A stretch of DNA of 64,000 bases from Scatophagus argus (taxonomy: Eukaryota > Chordata > Actinopteri > Scatophagidae): NCBI RefSeq assembly GCF_020382885.2, contig NC_058506.1:11200318-11264317 (forward strand), given 5' to 3'. Of the stretch, positions 1-10,357 are shown in pieces. Under the pieces are notes generated by a model. That model made no database searches, had not been told where the DNA came from, and saw only the letters and a list, made by a program, of their open reading frames with translations. A program made the translations under genes and the position numbers. Position 1 is the first letter of the stretch; each line of letters begins with the position of its first letter.

Positions 1-475
1 CTGGTACTTATTAACTTCACGGTAAATAAAAGGAAATCAATAATGTGCTTTACAGGAAACATCCAGCCATCCCCCGCCCAACTTCTTTATTGTTGTGTTA
101 GACTTTAATAGCAGAGAGATTTTAATAATTCTGTGTCAATCAACTTGGCTAGTGTAAAAACAAGCAATTTTAGTCAAAACTCATACAAAAATGAAAATAA
201 AAAAACAAATCTTAGGTTCCCACTGCCAAAACTTGACCCTCTTGCTGAAAGACTTGGAGCATTTGAATAAATTCAGCACAGTTCGGGTTACCTCTTCACT
301 TTGACTGGTGTACTTCAAATTACTCTGTTTTGTGTCTTTGCGTAAAGTAGGCTGTAGCTTCTCCTTTTCTTAACCTGGATTTCCCACCATGTGCACACAC
401 ACGGTCACATGCCACTTAAAAAAAAACAAAGTTATTGTGAAACCAAGACAAAGTACAAACATTTACTTCATCATT
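1..475 (-). repeat. Duplicated 5' flank of a factor B-like gene (copy A)
   Basis: This stretch aligns by eye with 18899-19165, the region just upstream of the full factor B-like gene. Shared blocks include the opening ctggtacttattaacttcac, the run around 281-345 (gttcgggttacctcttcac, then tttgactggtgtacttcaaattac) and a tacaaacattta block near 455. Because 18899-19165 lies upstream of a minus-strand gene, the inference is that another factor B-like gene, also on the minus strand, ends its 5' side at the left edge of the window. That gene itself is not visible. Confidence 0.7.
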
Positions 476-2530
476 TCCCAAAACCTGTAGGCACTGCTGA
501 GCGACGTGTATTGACACTTTGCTTCAGTTATTGATTGGACACCTCAGTCATACGAGACTGCTTTAACTGTAGCTCGCAGACCCTCACAGTCATCTGGTTG
601 ACTCAGATTGACTGAATGTCTTTCTTAATTTGTTCATTTACTTATTTGGTCGTCTCTTTTGCTAATACTCTTTATATCTGTCAAAGGTCTGGCAGACACT
701 CAGCACTGAAAAGCACTGGGAAGAGTTAGAGTGAAAAATACTTGTCTTTTTAAAAGTGAAAGGCCAGCATTGGTTTTGCAGCTCTTTGTAGTTGTTTTTG
801 GTCTCTTTGTAGTCTTTTTGTGTTACTTTCACATTGTTCCTTTTTTTGTGATTGTTTTGTGTTACTTTGTTGTCACTTTGAAATTGTCTGAATGTCAGTG
901 GTCATTTGCATGCATCCTTTTGTAAGTCGTTAGACTGACTTGGTAGAAACGTCCAGAGTCACTCCAAACAGAAGCTCTGACCCAAGTTCTCTCAGACCCC
1001 ATCGGCTCCTGGACTCTGCTTGGTAGGCCTTTTCAGTAATTCATCAACGGCTCAGTTTTACTATTTTTTATCAATGATAAAAAAAAAATATATGACTATC
1101 ATTGATAAGAGATAGAGAGATAATCCTTTTATTAGTCCCATTATTGGGAAATCACAGTGTCTTAGCAGTAAACAGGATATAGAGGGTGCAAAGCATCCCA
1201 CCTCTCCTCTTTATGTCTTCAGGTCACAGTTTTTGTTTGCTATGTTTTGTTTTTGAGTAATGGTTTGTGAGACATGCAAATGCAACCGAGAATTTTCCAA
1301 CAGTTACAACAGGTATGTCTCCATCTTCTCAGAAGCCTTACATCTCAGCTGAACAAGGGCAAATAACCTGGATTTGTCACTGCATGTGTGCAGAAATGTC
1401 CCACGCATTACTTAGCTGTTTCCTTTAATGAACCCTGTGAACTACTCAAACGTGGGCTTTCCAGGTGGCAGAAAGGGACTTGAGGATGGATCGATGACAA
1501 TTAATTTTCTGTTTTTATTATAATACAGGTTGATTTGTTTGTCAAATTTTTGAATTTTGTGCATTTGTAAATAAATCAATTTTACTGTAATTTATTGTGG
1601 ATACTTTCTACTAAAGCGAAAACATTTTCCACTTTGAACACTTACGTTTGCCTGCTTTTTGTCCGACAAGTTACACTCCACATAATCTAATAGACTGATT
1701 ACAATGAATTTTCCTAAACTGAAAACATTTGCGAACAGAAGGCATAAACCCTGAGGCCAAATTGTCTCTCTTCTAGTGCCACCCTCTGGACAGTGGATCA
1801 GTGGTCAGGTCCTACGCAAAGCCATCACCGTATGTCATAGCCAATGTTTTTGTAGCATGTAATAATTTAGTCTGCTGGAGTTGCCAGCAGAAACTTTGCA
1901 TGTTTATGCACATCTGTTTGTAGGAAAGGAATGCAATTCCTTTCAGCAACTGTAGTCTTTCATTCAGATATAGACAATTGTGGTCTCAGAAAGGGCACCA
2001 GCTGCATGCTTTGACCCACAGACTCTTTAAAATTTTAATTACTACATTTTAATTACTACATTTAAAATACAATTACTACACCGTGGTTATAAAAGCACAC
2101 AGAGAACATGAGCTGTTAGAGGATTATTAATTATTTAGCCATTTAGAGCATCACATCGTCCCCACTGGACGGGCACCTTGGAGAAAATTTTATAACTTTG
2201 TCTTTCACAGTGGGCCATCATAAAGGGCAGTTTACTATGTTTTTGGGAGCATCCAAGAAGGCACTATTGAGTCATTTTTGGAAATGGGAGCAATGGATCC
2301 AGACACAGATTTGTTGTCTGCACTTTTTTCTATATTACAATAGGTTTAGAAGATGAACAGGTTGTGTCGGTCCCTTTATAGTATTAACACATATTACAGT
2401 TTTAATTTGTATTATTAGAAATGATTATATGCTGACCATACATTGTGATTGCAGTTTGATGAGGAACAGTAAACAGCTTCATGTTTTCGGTCGGGCTGTC
2501 TGGAACAATGTGATTTTTGTTTGGCTTCAG
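476..2530. other. Intergenic region without a recognised gene
   Basis: No coding exon chain was found here. The stretch is AT-rich with short open frames only. It contains a LINE-tail-like fragment near 1101-1175 and a short inverted AT-rich motif at about 1070-1107. The right end leads into the chek1 promoter. Confidence 0.6.
1101..1175 (-). repeat. Decayed non-LTR (LINE) 3'-tail fragment
   Basis: The segment reads as a decayed version of the common fish motif 'tttattagtccc...gggaaatcacagtgt', which is the reverse complement of a LINE 3' end of the Rex/L2 type. The family is inferred from memory of the motif, not from a search. Confidence 0.4.
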
Positions 2531-2539
2531 GTGGCGATA

Positions 2540-2751
2540 ACGCAGCACACACACAACGAGCGGCCAATACGAAGAAGGGCGAAGAAGAAAAGAGAAGCGG
2601 AAGTGGCGCATGTGGCGGAAGTTATCGCCAGAAAAACAACAACGCGCCAAATTTGTGCAAAGTTGACTGCAGTCACTGACATATGAAAAAGGTTGTCTGT
2701 TTTTTTGCAAATACATTTGAAAATCGCTGCTGGCTGAGGGAGTCTTTGCAG
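2540..2751 (+). promoter_or_regulatory. chek1: chek1 proximal promoter and untranslated first exon, with an E2F-like site
   Basis: A CG-rich block precedes a splice donor (tttgcag|gtaaga) at 2751/2752. The chek1 start codon at 3074 follows an acceptor (ttttag|c), so an untranslated first exon ending at 2751 is the simplest reading. At 2644-2651 GCGCCAAA is the reverse complement of TTTGGCGC, a canonical E2F element. CHEK1 is a known E2F target in G1/S, so the site fits, but its use is inferred. Transcription start is not determined; no clear TATA box was seen. Confidence 0.55.
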
Positions 2752-3073
2752 GTAAGACACTTCGAGACGACGGCTGCTTGCTTTTCGACTTGTTTAGTCG
2801 TTTACGTTTATCTGGTTAGTGCGTCAGGCGAGACATTTAACAGCGCTGTTTCGCCCCGAGATTACAGATCAACGTCAGCAGTTTGAGAGATAAAATTGTA
2901 GATATGCAGTGTGCTGGCACTGCTTAGGAGTGTCAGTGTCTGCCTGAGGTAAAATAAGACATGTGAGTAACGTAAAACTGTATCCTGGAAAAAGTATATG
3001 TGTATGTGTGAGTGTGTTTTTCTTTGACAGCCTGACAAAGACGGTGTGTTTCCTTTTCTTTTTTTTTTTTAGC

Positions 3074-6000
3074 ATGGCTGTACCTTTCGTGCAAGACTGG
3101 GACCTTGTTCAGACACTGGGAGAAGGAGCCTATGGAGAGTATGAATCCTCGTTTATCTTTTTTAAAATATTTTTTTTACCATTTCTCATAGCCATTTCAC
3201 ACGAGGGTTCAGCATCCTCTTGACATTTTCTGTATCACATGAACTAAAGATTATGTAATACTAATGATAATAATTAAAACTATTTATAAGGTTCCTCTAA
3301 GCAGGCAAAGCAGTAGCAGGACCACAACAACACCAGATTAGTGAAGGCTTAAGATAAGCTTTAAACAACAAGACAAAACTTGTATTCAAGGATTCAAGGA
3401 GCTTTATTGTCATTTCACATATGTAGACACATGAGGTGGAACGAAATTAGTTTCCCTGGTCCCGGTATAAGCCCAATAATCAATACTAACTACTATAAAT
3501 ATAAAACAGAGCTATATAAATATAAAAAATATAAACAATGTCACGGATGACAACAATATTTACAGCGGTATTGTGCAAATGACAGAGTAGTGCAGATGAA
3601 AAATAATAAAATACAGATGTGTCAATATAAATAGTAACAAAGACCGATGAAAAGACTGCATCAAATAAGAGAAAGTAGAAACTAATAACAAATAAAAGGA
3701 GCAATAAAACAAATAAAAAGAGACAACATCACATGTTATCGCAAGTCTCTAAATATGGGTTTTAAGAAGCCATTTTAAAGAAGTTACTCCGCGAGCCCTA
3801 TTTTCTCAGGCAGCTTGTTCCAACCCAAGGTGCCCTGATGGCAAAAGCATGATCACCTTTAGATTTAGATTTAAGTCTCCAAAGGGTCCGCAGAAATGTT
3901 AATGTGACCAAAAGATCAATCGTAAGAAACTGGTCACTACTGGATACTGGGGACTTTCAAAATTGGAACAATCAGCAAAGCTTTCAAGTTTGGATGCATC
4001 AGAGGTAAAGAAGGTATTTAGTAATCTGAAAGGTCAGCCACATGGAGCTCATCTTCATCTGTAGAATTTCTACTTCAACTGATTTTATTTACCTTAAAAC
4101 AACCTGGTGTCTTCTGCTATCTTTATCGCAGCATCGGTTTGTCTTTTCACTTTCCTTCACCCCTATGCTCTCTCGTCTGTCTTCATCCATCTTACCTCTT
4201 TATGGTCATGTTGCAGAGTGAGACTGCTGGTGAACAGACAGACGGAGGAGGCAGTAGCAGTGAAGGTGATCGATACCTCTCAGGCTAAAGAGTGTGCTGA
4301 AAATGTCAAGAAGGAGGTCTGCGTGCATAAGGTCGGTCAGTCTCTGTATCTGTAGCACACTTATTAGTGTGAAAGGATAATCGAGGTATTAACACTGGCT
4401 TTAATGGCGCTTCAAACAGTGCAACGTTGTGACAAACAATACACATACACATATTTACATGTTACATGTGGATATTTTTTAGCAACATGCTTTGAAATGA
4501 ATTGATTCTCTTAAAATGTTCTTAAAAATGTGATTTCTACTGTTTGGTAGGTGCTCAACCATGCCAACATTGTACGCTTTTTTGGCCATCGAAAGGAAGG
4601 TCCAACTGTGTATCTCTTCTTGGAGTACTGCACCGGAGGAGAGCTGTTCGACCGAATCGGTGAGACAAACGACTGCAGAAATGACAAATACAGGACTGCT
4701 TTGTTGCAGAGTGTGACCACTTATGGTTTTAAACAGTCTCATAGTGAAAATGTTAGACTGAATTCACCAGTATACCGCTTCGTCGTCCAATCTATCAAAC
4801 CAAGAAGCGCAAGTATTCAGGTTTTTGTTGTTGTTGTTTTTTATGTTATTCTGTCGTTCTGTTTTCTGGAAATGTTCATTATGTATGCAGTATGTTGCTG
4901 TATATCTGGATGGTGGTTTTTAAAATGTTCTTACTTTTCCCTCAGAGCCTGATGTGGGGATGGTGGAGAAAGATGCTCATAGATTTTTCCAGCAGCTTAT
5001 ATCAGCTGTGGTGAGTGACGCAGATCTGTGTGTTGATGTGGCCTTCTTCTGTTTCTGCTGTTAAATTGTCAGTCGCACTTTTGCAGGAATATCTCCACAG
5101 CATTGGCATCACCCACAGAGACATAAAACCAGAGAACATTTTGCTGGATGACAAAGGTGAGGAAATCTGTTTATTCATGGTGTTGTGATGGAATAACTTC
5201 TGCTTTCATTTATTGTAACCATCATCTGCTGTCGTCCTTGGCCTTTAGATAACCTGAAGCTGTCAGATTTTGGCCTGGCCACCATGTTTCGTTTCAAAGG
5301 ACGAGAGCGGCTTCTGAATCGACTGTGTGGGACTCTTCCTTACGTGGCTCCGGAGCTTCTCAGCCAGACAGAGTATAAAGCTCAGCCTGCAGATATCTGG
5401 GCTTGTGGGATAGTCCTCACCGCTATGCTGGCCGGAGGTAAGACTGAAAAATTACAGGAGTTCAACACAACATTTAGATTCTGTTTTAATGTACACTGAA
5501 ACAATCAGACTGCTATATTCGGATCTGAAGTTGTACATGTATGCAACAAATGTAACACATCCTGAGCTATTTCTTCTCCCTGTGCCTCCAGCAGTATTGT
5601 CTGTATGCAGAGGATGTTTGAAAAACATTTTGTCCTTGTCTTTGTGTTGCATCTTCTCCAGAGTTGCCTTGGGACCAGCCCACTGAGAGCTGTCAAGAGT
5701 ATGCAGATTGGCTTCAGAAGAAAACATATTTACCTCCTTGGAAGAAAATACAACCACTGCCTCTTAGTAAGTCTCAAATTATATATAAATTTGAATACTC
5801 TTGGCAATGGTTTTAAGTCACATTCAACTTCTCTCTTCAGGTCTGTTGTCAAAAATACTGCTGGCCAGTCCAGGTGCGCGCATCACCATTGCAGACATAC
5901 AGAAAGATCGCTGGTTTACTCATGGTGGGTCTAAATGTCAGTATAATAGAATAGAATCAGTTTGACATTCAGTCGAATGTTAACTTGACTGGCGGCTGTT

Positions 6001-7592
6001 TATATAACTTGCAGGTGTAAAGCAGCCACCCCTGGGCTCAGGAGGAAACAAAATTCTTCGATCAGATGTGGGAATCATATCCCGGGCCAACAGGTCAGAG
6101 CTTCGTGTCTTTCTTATGTATCTGGAAGGCGTATTTCTTTTTGTGCCTGTCGTCTTAACCCCACTCTCCTCCCTCCGTAGTGATGACAGGATGCAGTTTT
6201 CTAGCTCTCAGCCTGATTTTGCACCAGGTGGCTGGGAAGCCATGTTGTTCATCGGCCAAAGCGAAGGTCAGGTCAGCTTCTCTCAGCCGACCAAGCCGGA
6301 GCACATGTTGCTGGGTAGTCAGCTACTGGGCACACCAGGAGCCAGTCAGGTACTTCACATACTTTCAATTTCTAGTTTCTTTGTAGAATGTATTTGAAAA
6401 TATGTGAGAATTTTCAGCAATACAGACTGAGGGTCTCATTTACGGAACAGTAGAAATTACTTTTTTAAATTTATTTTTATTTATTTATTTATTTTTTAAT
6501 ATATATATTTTTAGGGGCAGAAATGGAATTTAATGTTCACAATTATGTTTTTATTAGTGTATAATCACCTGAAACTACGAACCGTTGTGCTGTCTCTAAG
6601 TCAGAGTGATGCATTAATACTGTCAGTTTTTTTTGGTTTTTTTTTCATGTGTCCTAAACTTTCCTGTCTTTCTGTGTGTAGTCGCCGTGGCAGAGATTAG
6701 TGCGGAGAATGACGCGTTTCTTCACCACTGTGAATGCTGATGCTTCCTTAACTGCCCTGAAAGATATTTGTGAAGGCCTGGCACTTGGCTTCAAACTCAC
6801 CTGCAACAAACAGGTACATTTGTCCTCCAGTATACAGGATTAAAACATTTTCTGAAGTTAAACGCACTCTTTGACCTCAAATCTGTCTCCGACCTTTAGG
6901 TGACGGTGAGCACGCTGGACAAACGCAATAACAAACTCATCTTCAAAGTCCATTTGCTAGAATTGAATCAGAGAGTGCTGCTGGACTTCAGACTGTCCAA
7001 GGTGAGTTTCATTTCAGAATAGTGTATGTAGTGTTTCTAACATGAATTATTACCACATTGAAGCTTAGAAGATCTTAATTACAGCAAAAAAGGCTGTAAC
7101 TGTCTGATGTGTGCTGCTAAGCTACAAAAAACAAAATAATGGAAGAAGCAGTAGCAACATCCTGTTTGCGATAAAAAGCATTTTGTGAAATGTTGCCAAC
7201 AAAAATAACTGCAGTGCAAGGATGTGCTCATGTGTTTTCTTCAGACTGAGGTCCAGTACACCCGCATTAACTTAGTTACAGACTTTGGAAACTTTAAGTA
7301 TATTGTTATATAAACATTAAGCTAGATCACGGCAGCACAACAACAAACTTGTTTTCCCTGTGCTGAAAACCAAGTGTGGTAAACTAAACCAAAAAACAAT
7401 ATAAACAACCTGAACCTGTTCACTGAACAGGGAGGTCGAGCTCCATTTAGCTCAGTGTGCGAGTGGTTTTCACTGAAAATATGTTTTTGTTGTGGTTTGG
7501 GTTTCCAGGGCGACGGACTGGAGTTTAAACGTCTCTTTGTGAAAATCAAACAGAAGCTCGGTGACATCGTCAGCACTCAGAAGATCACATGA
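3074..7592 (+). CDS. chek1: Checkpoint kinase 1 (Chk1)
   Basis: Nuclear Ser/Thr kinase of the ATR branch of the DNA-damage and replication checkpoint; it phosphorylates CDC25 phosphatases. Thirteen coding exons: 3074-3138, 4217-4331, 4551-4659, 4946-5010, 5087-5156, 5249-5437, 5662-5766, 5841-5924, 6015-6093, 6181-6349, 6682-6813, 6900-7001, 7509-7592. They sum to 1368 nt, or 455 aa, against 476 aa in human. Visible kinase residues: glycine loop GEGAYGEV (residues 16-23), Lys38 (AVAVK), catalytic loop HRDIKPEN with Asp130, DFG at 148-150 and APE in YVAPEL. The regulatory region keeps two ATR-type SQ sites, SSSQP (Ser303) and SFSQP (Ser328), matching human Ser317 and Ser345. The C-terminal KA1-like domain ends GDGLEFKR...STQKIT. 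The start ATG follows the acceptor by one base and matches the family N-terminus [10 protein letters not shown]. All kinase motifs are intact. Confidence 0.97.
3388..3500 (+). repeat. LINE/SINE-derived fragment in a chek1 intron
   Basis: The motif 'caaggagctttattgtcatttcacat...gacacatgaggtggaacgaaatta' is a widespread teleost repeat 3' end. It lies in the 1.1-kb intron between chek1 coding exons 1 and 2. The family assignment rests on the motif only. Confidence 0.45.
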
Positions 7593-7788
7593 GGAGCCTG
7601 TACAGACAAATCCACACTGCTGACGTTGGACGGAGACCCTGTATATATTTAGCTGTTGTATTGATATTTTAAGTGTATTCTGTTCTTCTCTTCCTATGTG
7701 TGTCCTTACATTTTTAGTTATTATGTTCTGGCTTTGGGAAGACTGATCTGTTCTGACTATGTTTCACATGATACAGTTCAAAGCCTTG

Positions 7789-7794
7789 AATAAA
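7789..7794 (+). terminator. chek1: Polyadenylation signal AATAAA of chek1
   Basis: A canonical AATAAA hexamer lies about 200 bases after the chek1 stop codon (TGA at 7590-7592), in an AT-rich 3' UTR. The next gene fragment downstream is on the opposite strand. Confidence 0.7.
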
Positions 7795-7799
7795 TTATT

Positions 7800-8090
7800 A
7801 AAAGGAACCACATTGTAAGCTAAATGTTCTGTCAATCGATTAAGGGTTGTCATGAGGTGAGTCCGCTTTTTGCCAGTATCCCTGCAAATAAAACCCCGTG
7901 TGGAATTGCTAGATAAGAAAAACCCAGCAGCTGTACAAATTTTGTCATGAAATATAAACATATAAGCAGAATTTGTAACTGTTTTTCCGGTGGTGATCTA
8001 AGTCATTGGCTACACATCTCTGATGATTAGGCAAACTGTCTACTGTCTGTGAAAACATTAGTCATCAGTCAAAATTATGTTCACAGAAAA
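7800..8090. repeat. Diverged copy of 20250-20640
   Basis: Blocks shared with 20250-20640 in the same order and strand are ctaaatgttctg, atgaggtgagtccgctttttgccagtatcc, caaataaaa, gtttgtaactgt, and a final agtcattggctacacatc (agtcactggctacacatc in the other copy). The partner copy lies immediately downstream of the vsig10l2 stop codon, so this is a displaced piece of that 3' flank. It sits just after the chek1 polyadenylation signal. Confidence 0.65.
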
Positions 8091-8744
8091 TCAGATTATT
8101 TAATTACACAATGAAAAGTTATATGAAATTCATCTACATATATGTTTAATAATAATGTATATGATATAAAATGTTTGGTCATATATTGCTTCAGTCTGAA
8201 TCTAAATTACCTCAACAGACTGATGTAATAAGAATGTGGTAATATAGCTAATATAGCCTATTGGCATGCCTATCCTTCTCAATAAAAGTTTAATTTGTTG
8301 AAATCAATCATACATAATACACATAAATACTTTATTCTTTTTTGTAATCATGAAAACTTGTGTTAAAACTATGTTTTAAAAAAGAGAAAAATCTCTCCTT
8401 GTCTTCCTCTGCTCACACCAGGATTCTTGTGAGCCTGCATAAGCTTTTTTCCAGGTTTACAGTCACAGTTTTGACTGACTCTGCAACTAAGCTTTTTGTA
8501 GGAGTCTTGTTGAGGATAATTACACAAACGTACTCATGAGGCAAAGATTATGTTGTAGACTTTAGCCTAGTCACTTCTCACTTTAGTTTTAGCAAACCAA
8601 TCTTTTAATTAATTAAAACACCCATACTTAACTAACTGTTATACACATACACAAATCCAATATTCCTGACACAATTAGAAAACTGAGCCAATGTTTTCAA
8701 GCCCAGTATACATAAATCATAACTGAAAAGATGTAACAAATTAA

Positions 8745-9500
8745 ATGCATTTATCTTTTCCAAAACTAAATAGGCTCATGGTCACCCTGCGTCTCATTTC
8801 CAAGCAAAGATTTGAGAAAAGGGACAACTCTGAAAAGATTAATACGGGAATCTCTGGTGGTCTCGTCTGAGTTGACAGCACCTGATTTGCACAAATTCTT
8901 AGTTCCCTGATTGACCACCACGACCTGCGAAAGAAATCGTTTGTCACTCAGTCAACAAAAACTAAATATGTTCACTTCAGGAAGCAAGCAGTTCTGGCGT
9001 CAAGCTGTGATCATAATAGTATTGCATATCTACTGTGTTTCAAATTAAATAGATTCTTGCTAAGATAAATAAGGTAAGAAACACAAATCCACACATAGTT
9101 GAAATTACATAAATGTTTTTCCAGATTAATTCGGGCTTCTTCCTTCATTTTCAAAATATGACTTACTGATTGTTTCATCAAAGTTCTCACACATGTCTGC
9201 ATCTCTGTAGAGCAAATATCCTGGGTGCAGGTCTACAGGAGCTATTAGGCTGGCACAAGCGGGTCAAAGGTGGGTATGGGTGGTAACCCTCAGACAGGTG
9301 GTAAGCCTGTCTGCAGCTGCTTGGTCGATTTGTAATCTCCTCCTTCGATTTGTACATTTGTCTGCGTGCAATCACAGAGCAAATATACATATATTAACCT
9401 AAGAGTAATCTAAAGTAGCTCTTCCATACAGAGGAGACATGCTAGCGCTGTAAGCCAACACCAGTGATCAGAAAATCCCATGATGAAAGTTAAATTGGGC
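8745..9500 (-). pseudogene. Gutted factor B/C2-like pseudogene
   Basis: Three blocks match the neighbouring full gene in order. 9415-9500 matches its signal-peptide exon and upstream sequence. 9195-9385 matches the first CCP exon, but with small indels, loss of the middle of the exon (one repeat cysteine gone) and no usable donor after the GCAGAC end. 8745-8935 matches the last exon and still reads open as a protease C-terminus (GTKNLCKSGAV...INLFRVVPFLKSLLGNE, then a stop). The tryptophan of the usual SWG motif is replaced (NQG). Only about 260 bases separate the CCP1 and last-exon relics, so roughly 15 internal exons are missing. A 3' UTR match to 10290-10358 is also seen at about 8690-8750. 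Confidence 0.85.
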
Positions 9501-9820
9501 AACAACATTGAAATGAGAATTTTGCAGGAGCTGTGCATTTATTTCAAAATGTAGTCAACAGTGACTCATTAACTTCGTGGTGACTTATTAACTTCATGGT
9601 AAATAAAAGCTGATCAATTATGTGTGTAAGAAGAACCGTCCAAACACCCAACTTCTTTCTCTTCTTTTCTTCTCCTCTTTGTTTCTATTAGAGTTGAGAT
9701 TTTGTTTGCAATGACAAAGTTTAAAGTCACTGTCCTGCCTCTATGTTATTTTGTATTTGCTCTGATGGCTCATTTGAGTTAATGCTCACTAATCATTGAC
9801 TTCCTCTTAAGTTCTGGATA

Positions 9821-9824
<4 letters not shown>

Positions 9825-9859
<35 letters not shown>
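9825..9859. repeat. (AC)n microsatellite
   Basis: An uninterrupted AC dinucleotide run of about 35 bases lies between the factor B relic and the 3' end of the full factor B-like gene. The rest of 9620-10340 is AT-rich with no coding signal recognised. Confidence 0.95.
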
Positions 9860-10357
9860 CCTATAAAATCCAATGGATTCTCTCACTTACCAGCAGTATT
9901 AATTGAATCTGTATATACACAGTCAAAGAGTATAAATGGAATGTAAATAAGATATCTATTTTTTTATTACTATAGTCTGATTTGTGACAGTTTCCTGCTG
10001 TAGGCACACATATGCATGTGCACTAATTAGAGTATTTTTGTCCCAAGATTCAATACTAAGTTACAAATTAGGAGGTTGACAAAGTGACTTTATTTTTTTC
10101 ACTTTTATGGTACATGCTCCATAATGTGTATGTCTTTCACATTACACTCAGTACAAAGATCTGTGATGCACATACATATTGTGTGTGTATGTGTATATAA
10201 GAACTTTTTGTTCATCATGAATTCACATGAAAAAAAGTAGTAGTAGATGAAGTCATTCATGCATCAATCAGCAAAATAACCTGAGTCAGTGTTTTTAAAC
10301 ACGTACTATACACAAATCATAAAACTGAAACAAACAAATTGCAATATGTAAATGCAT

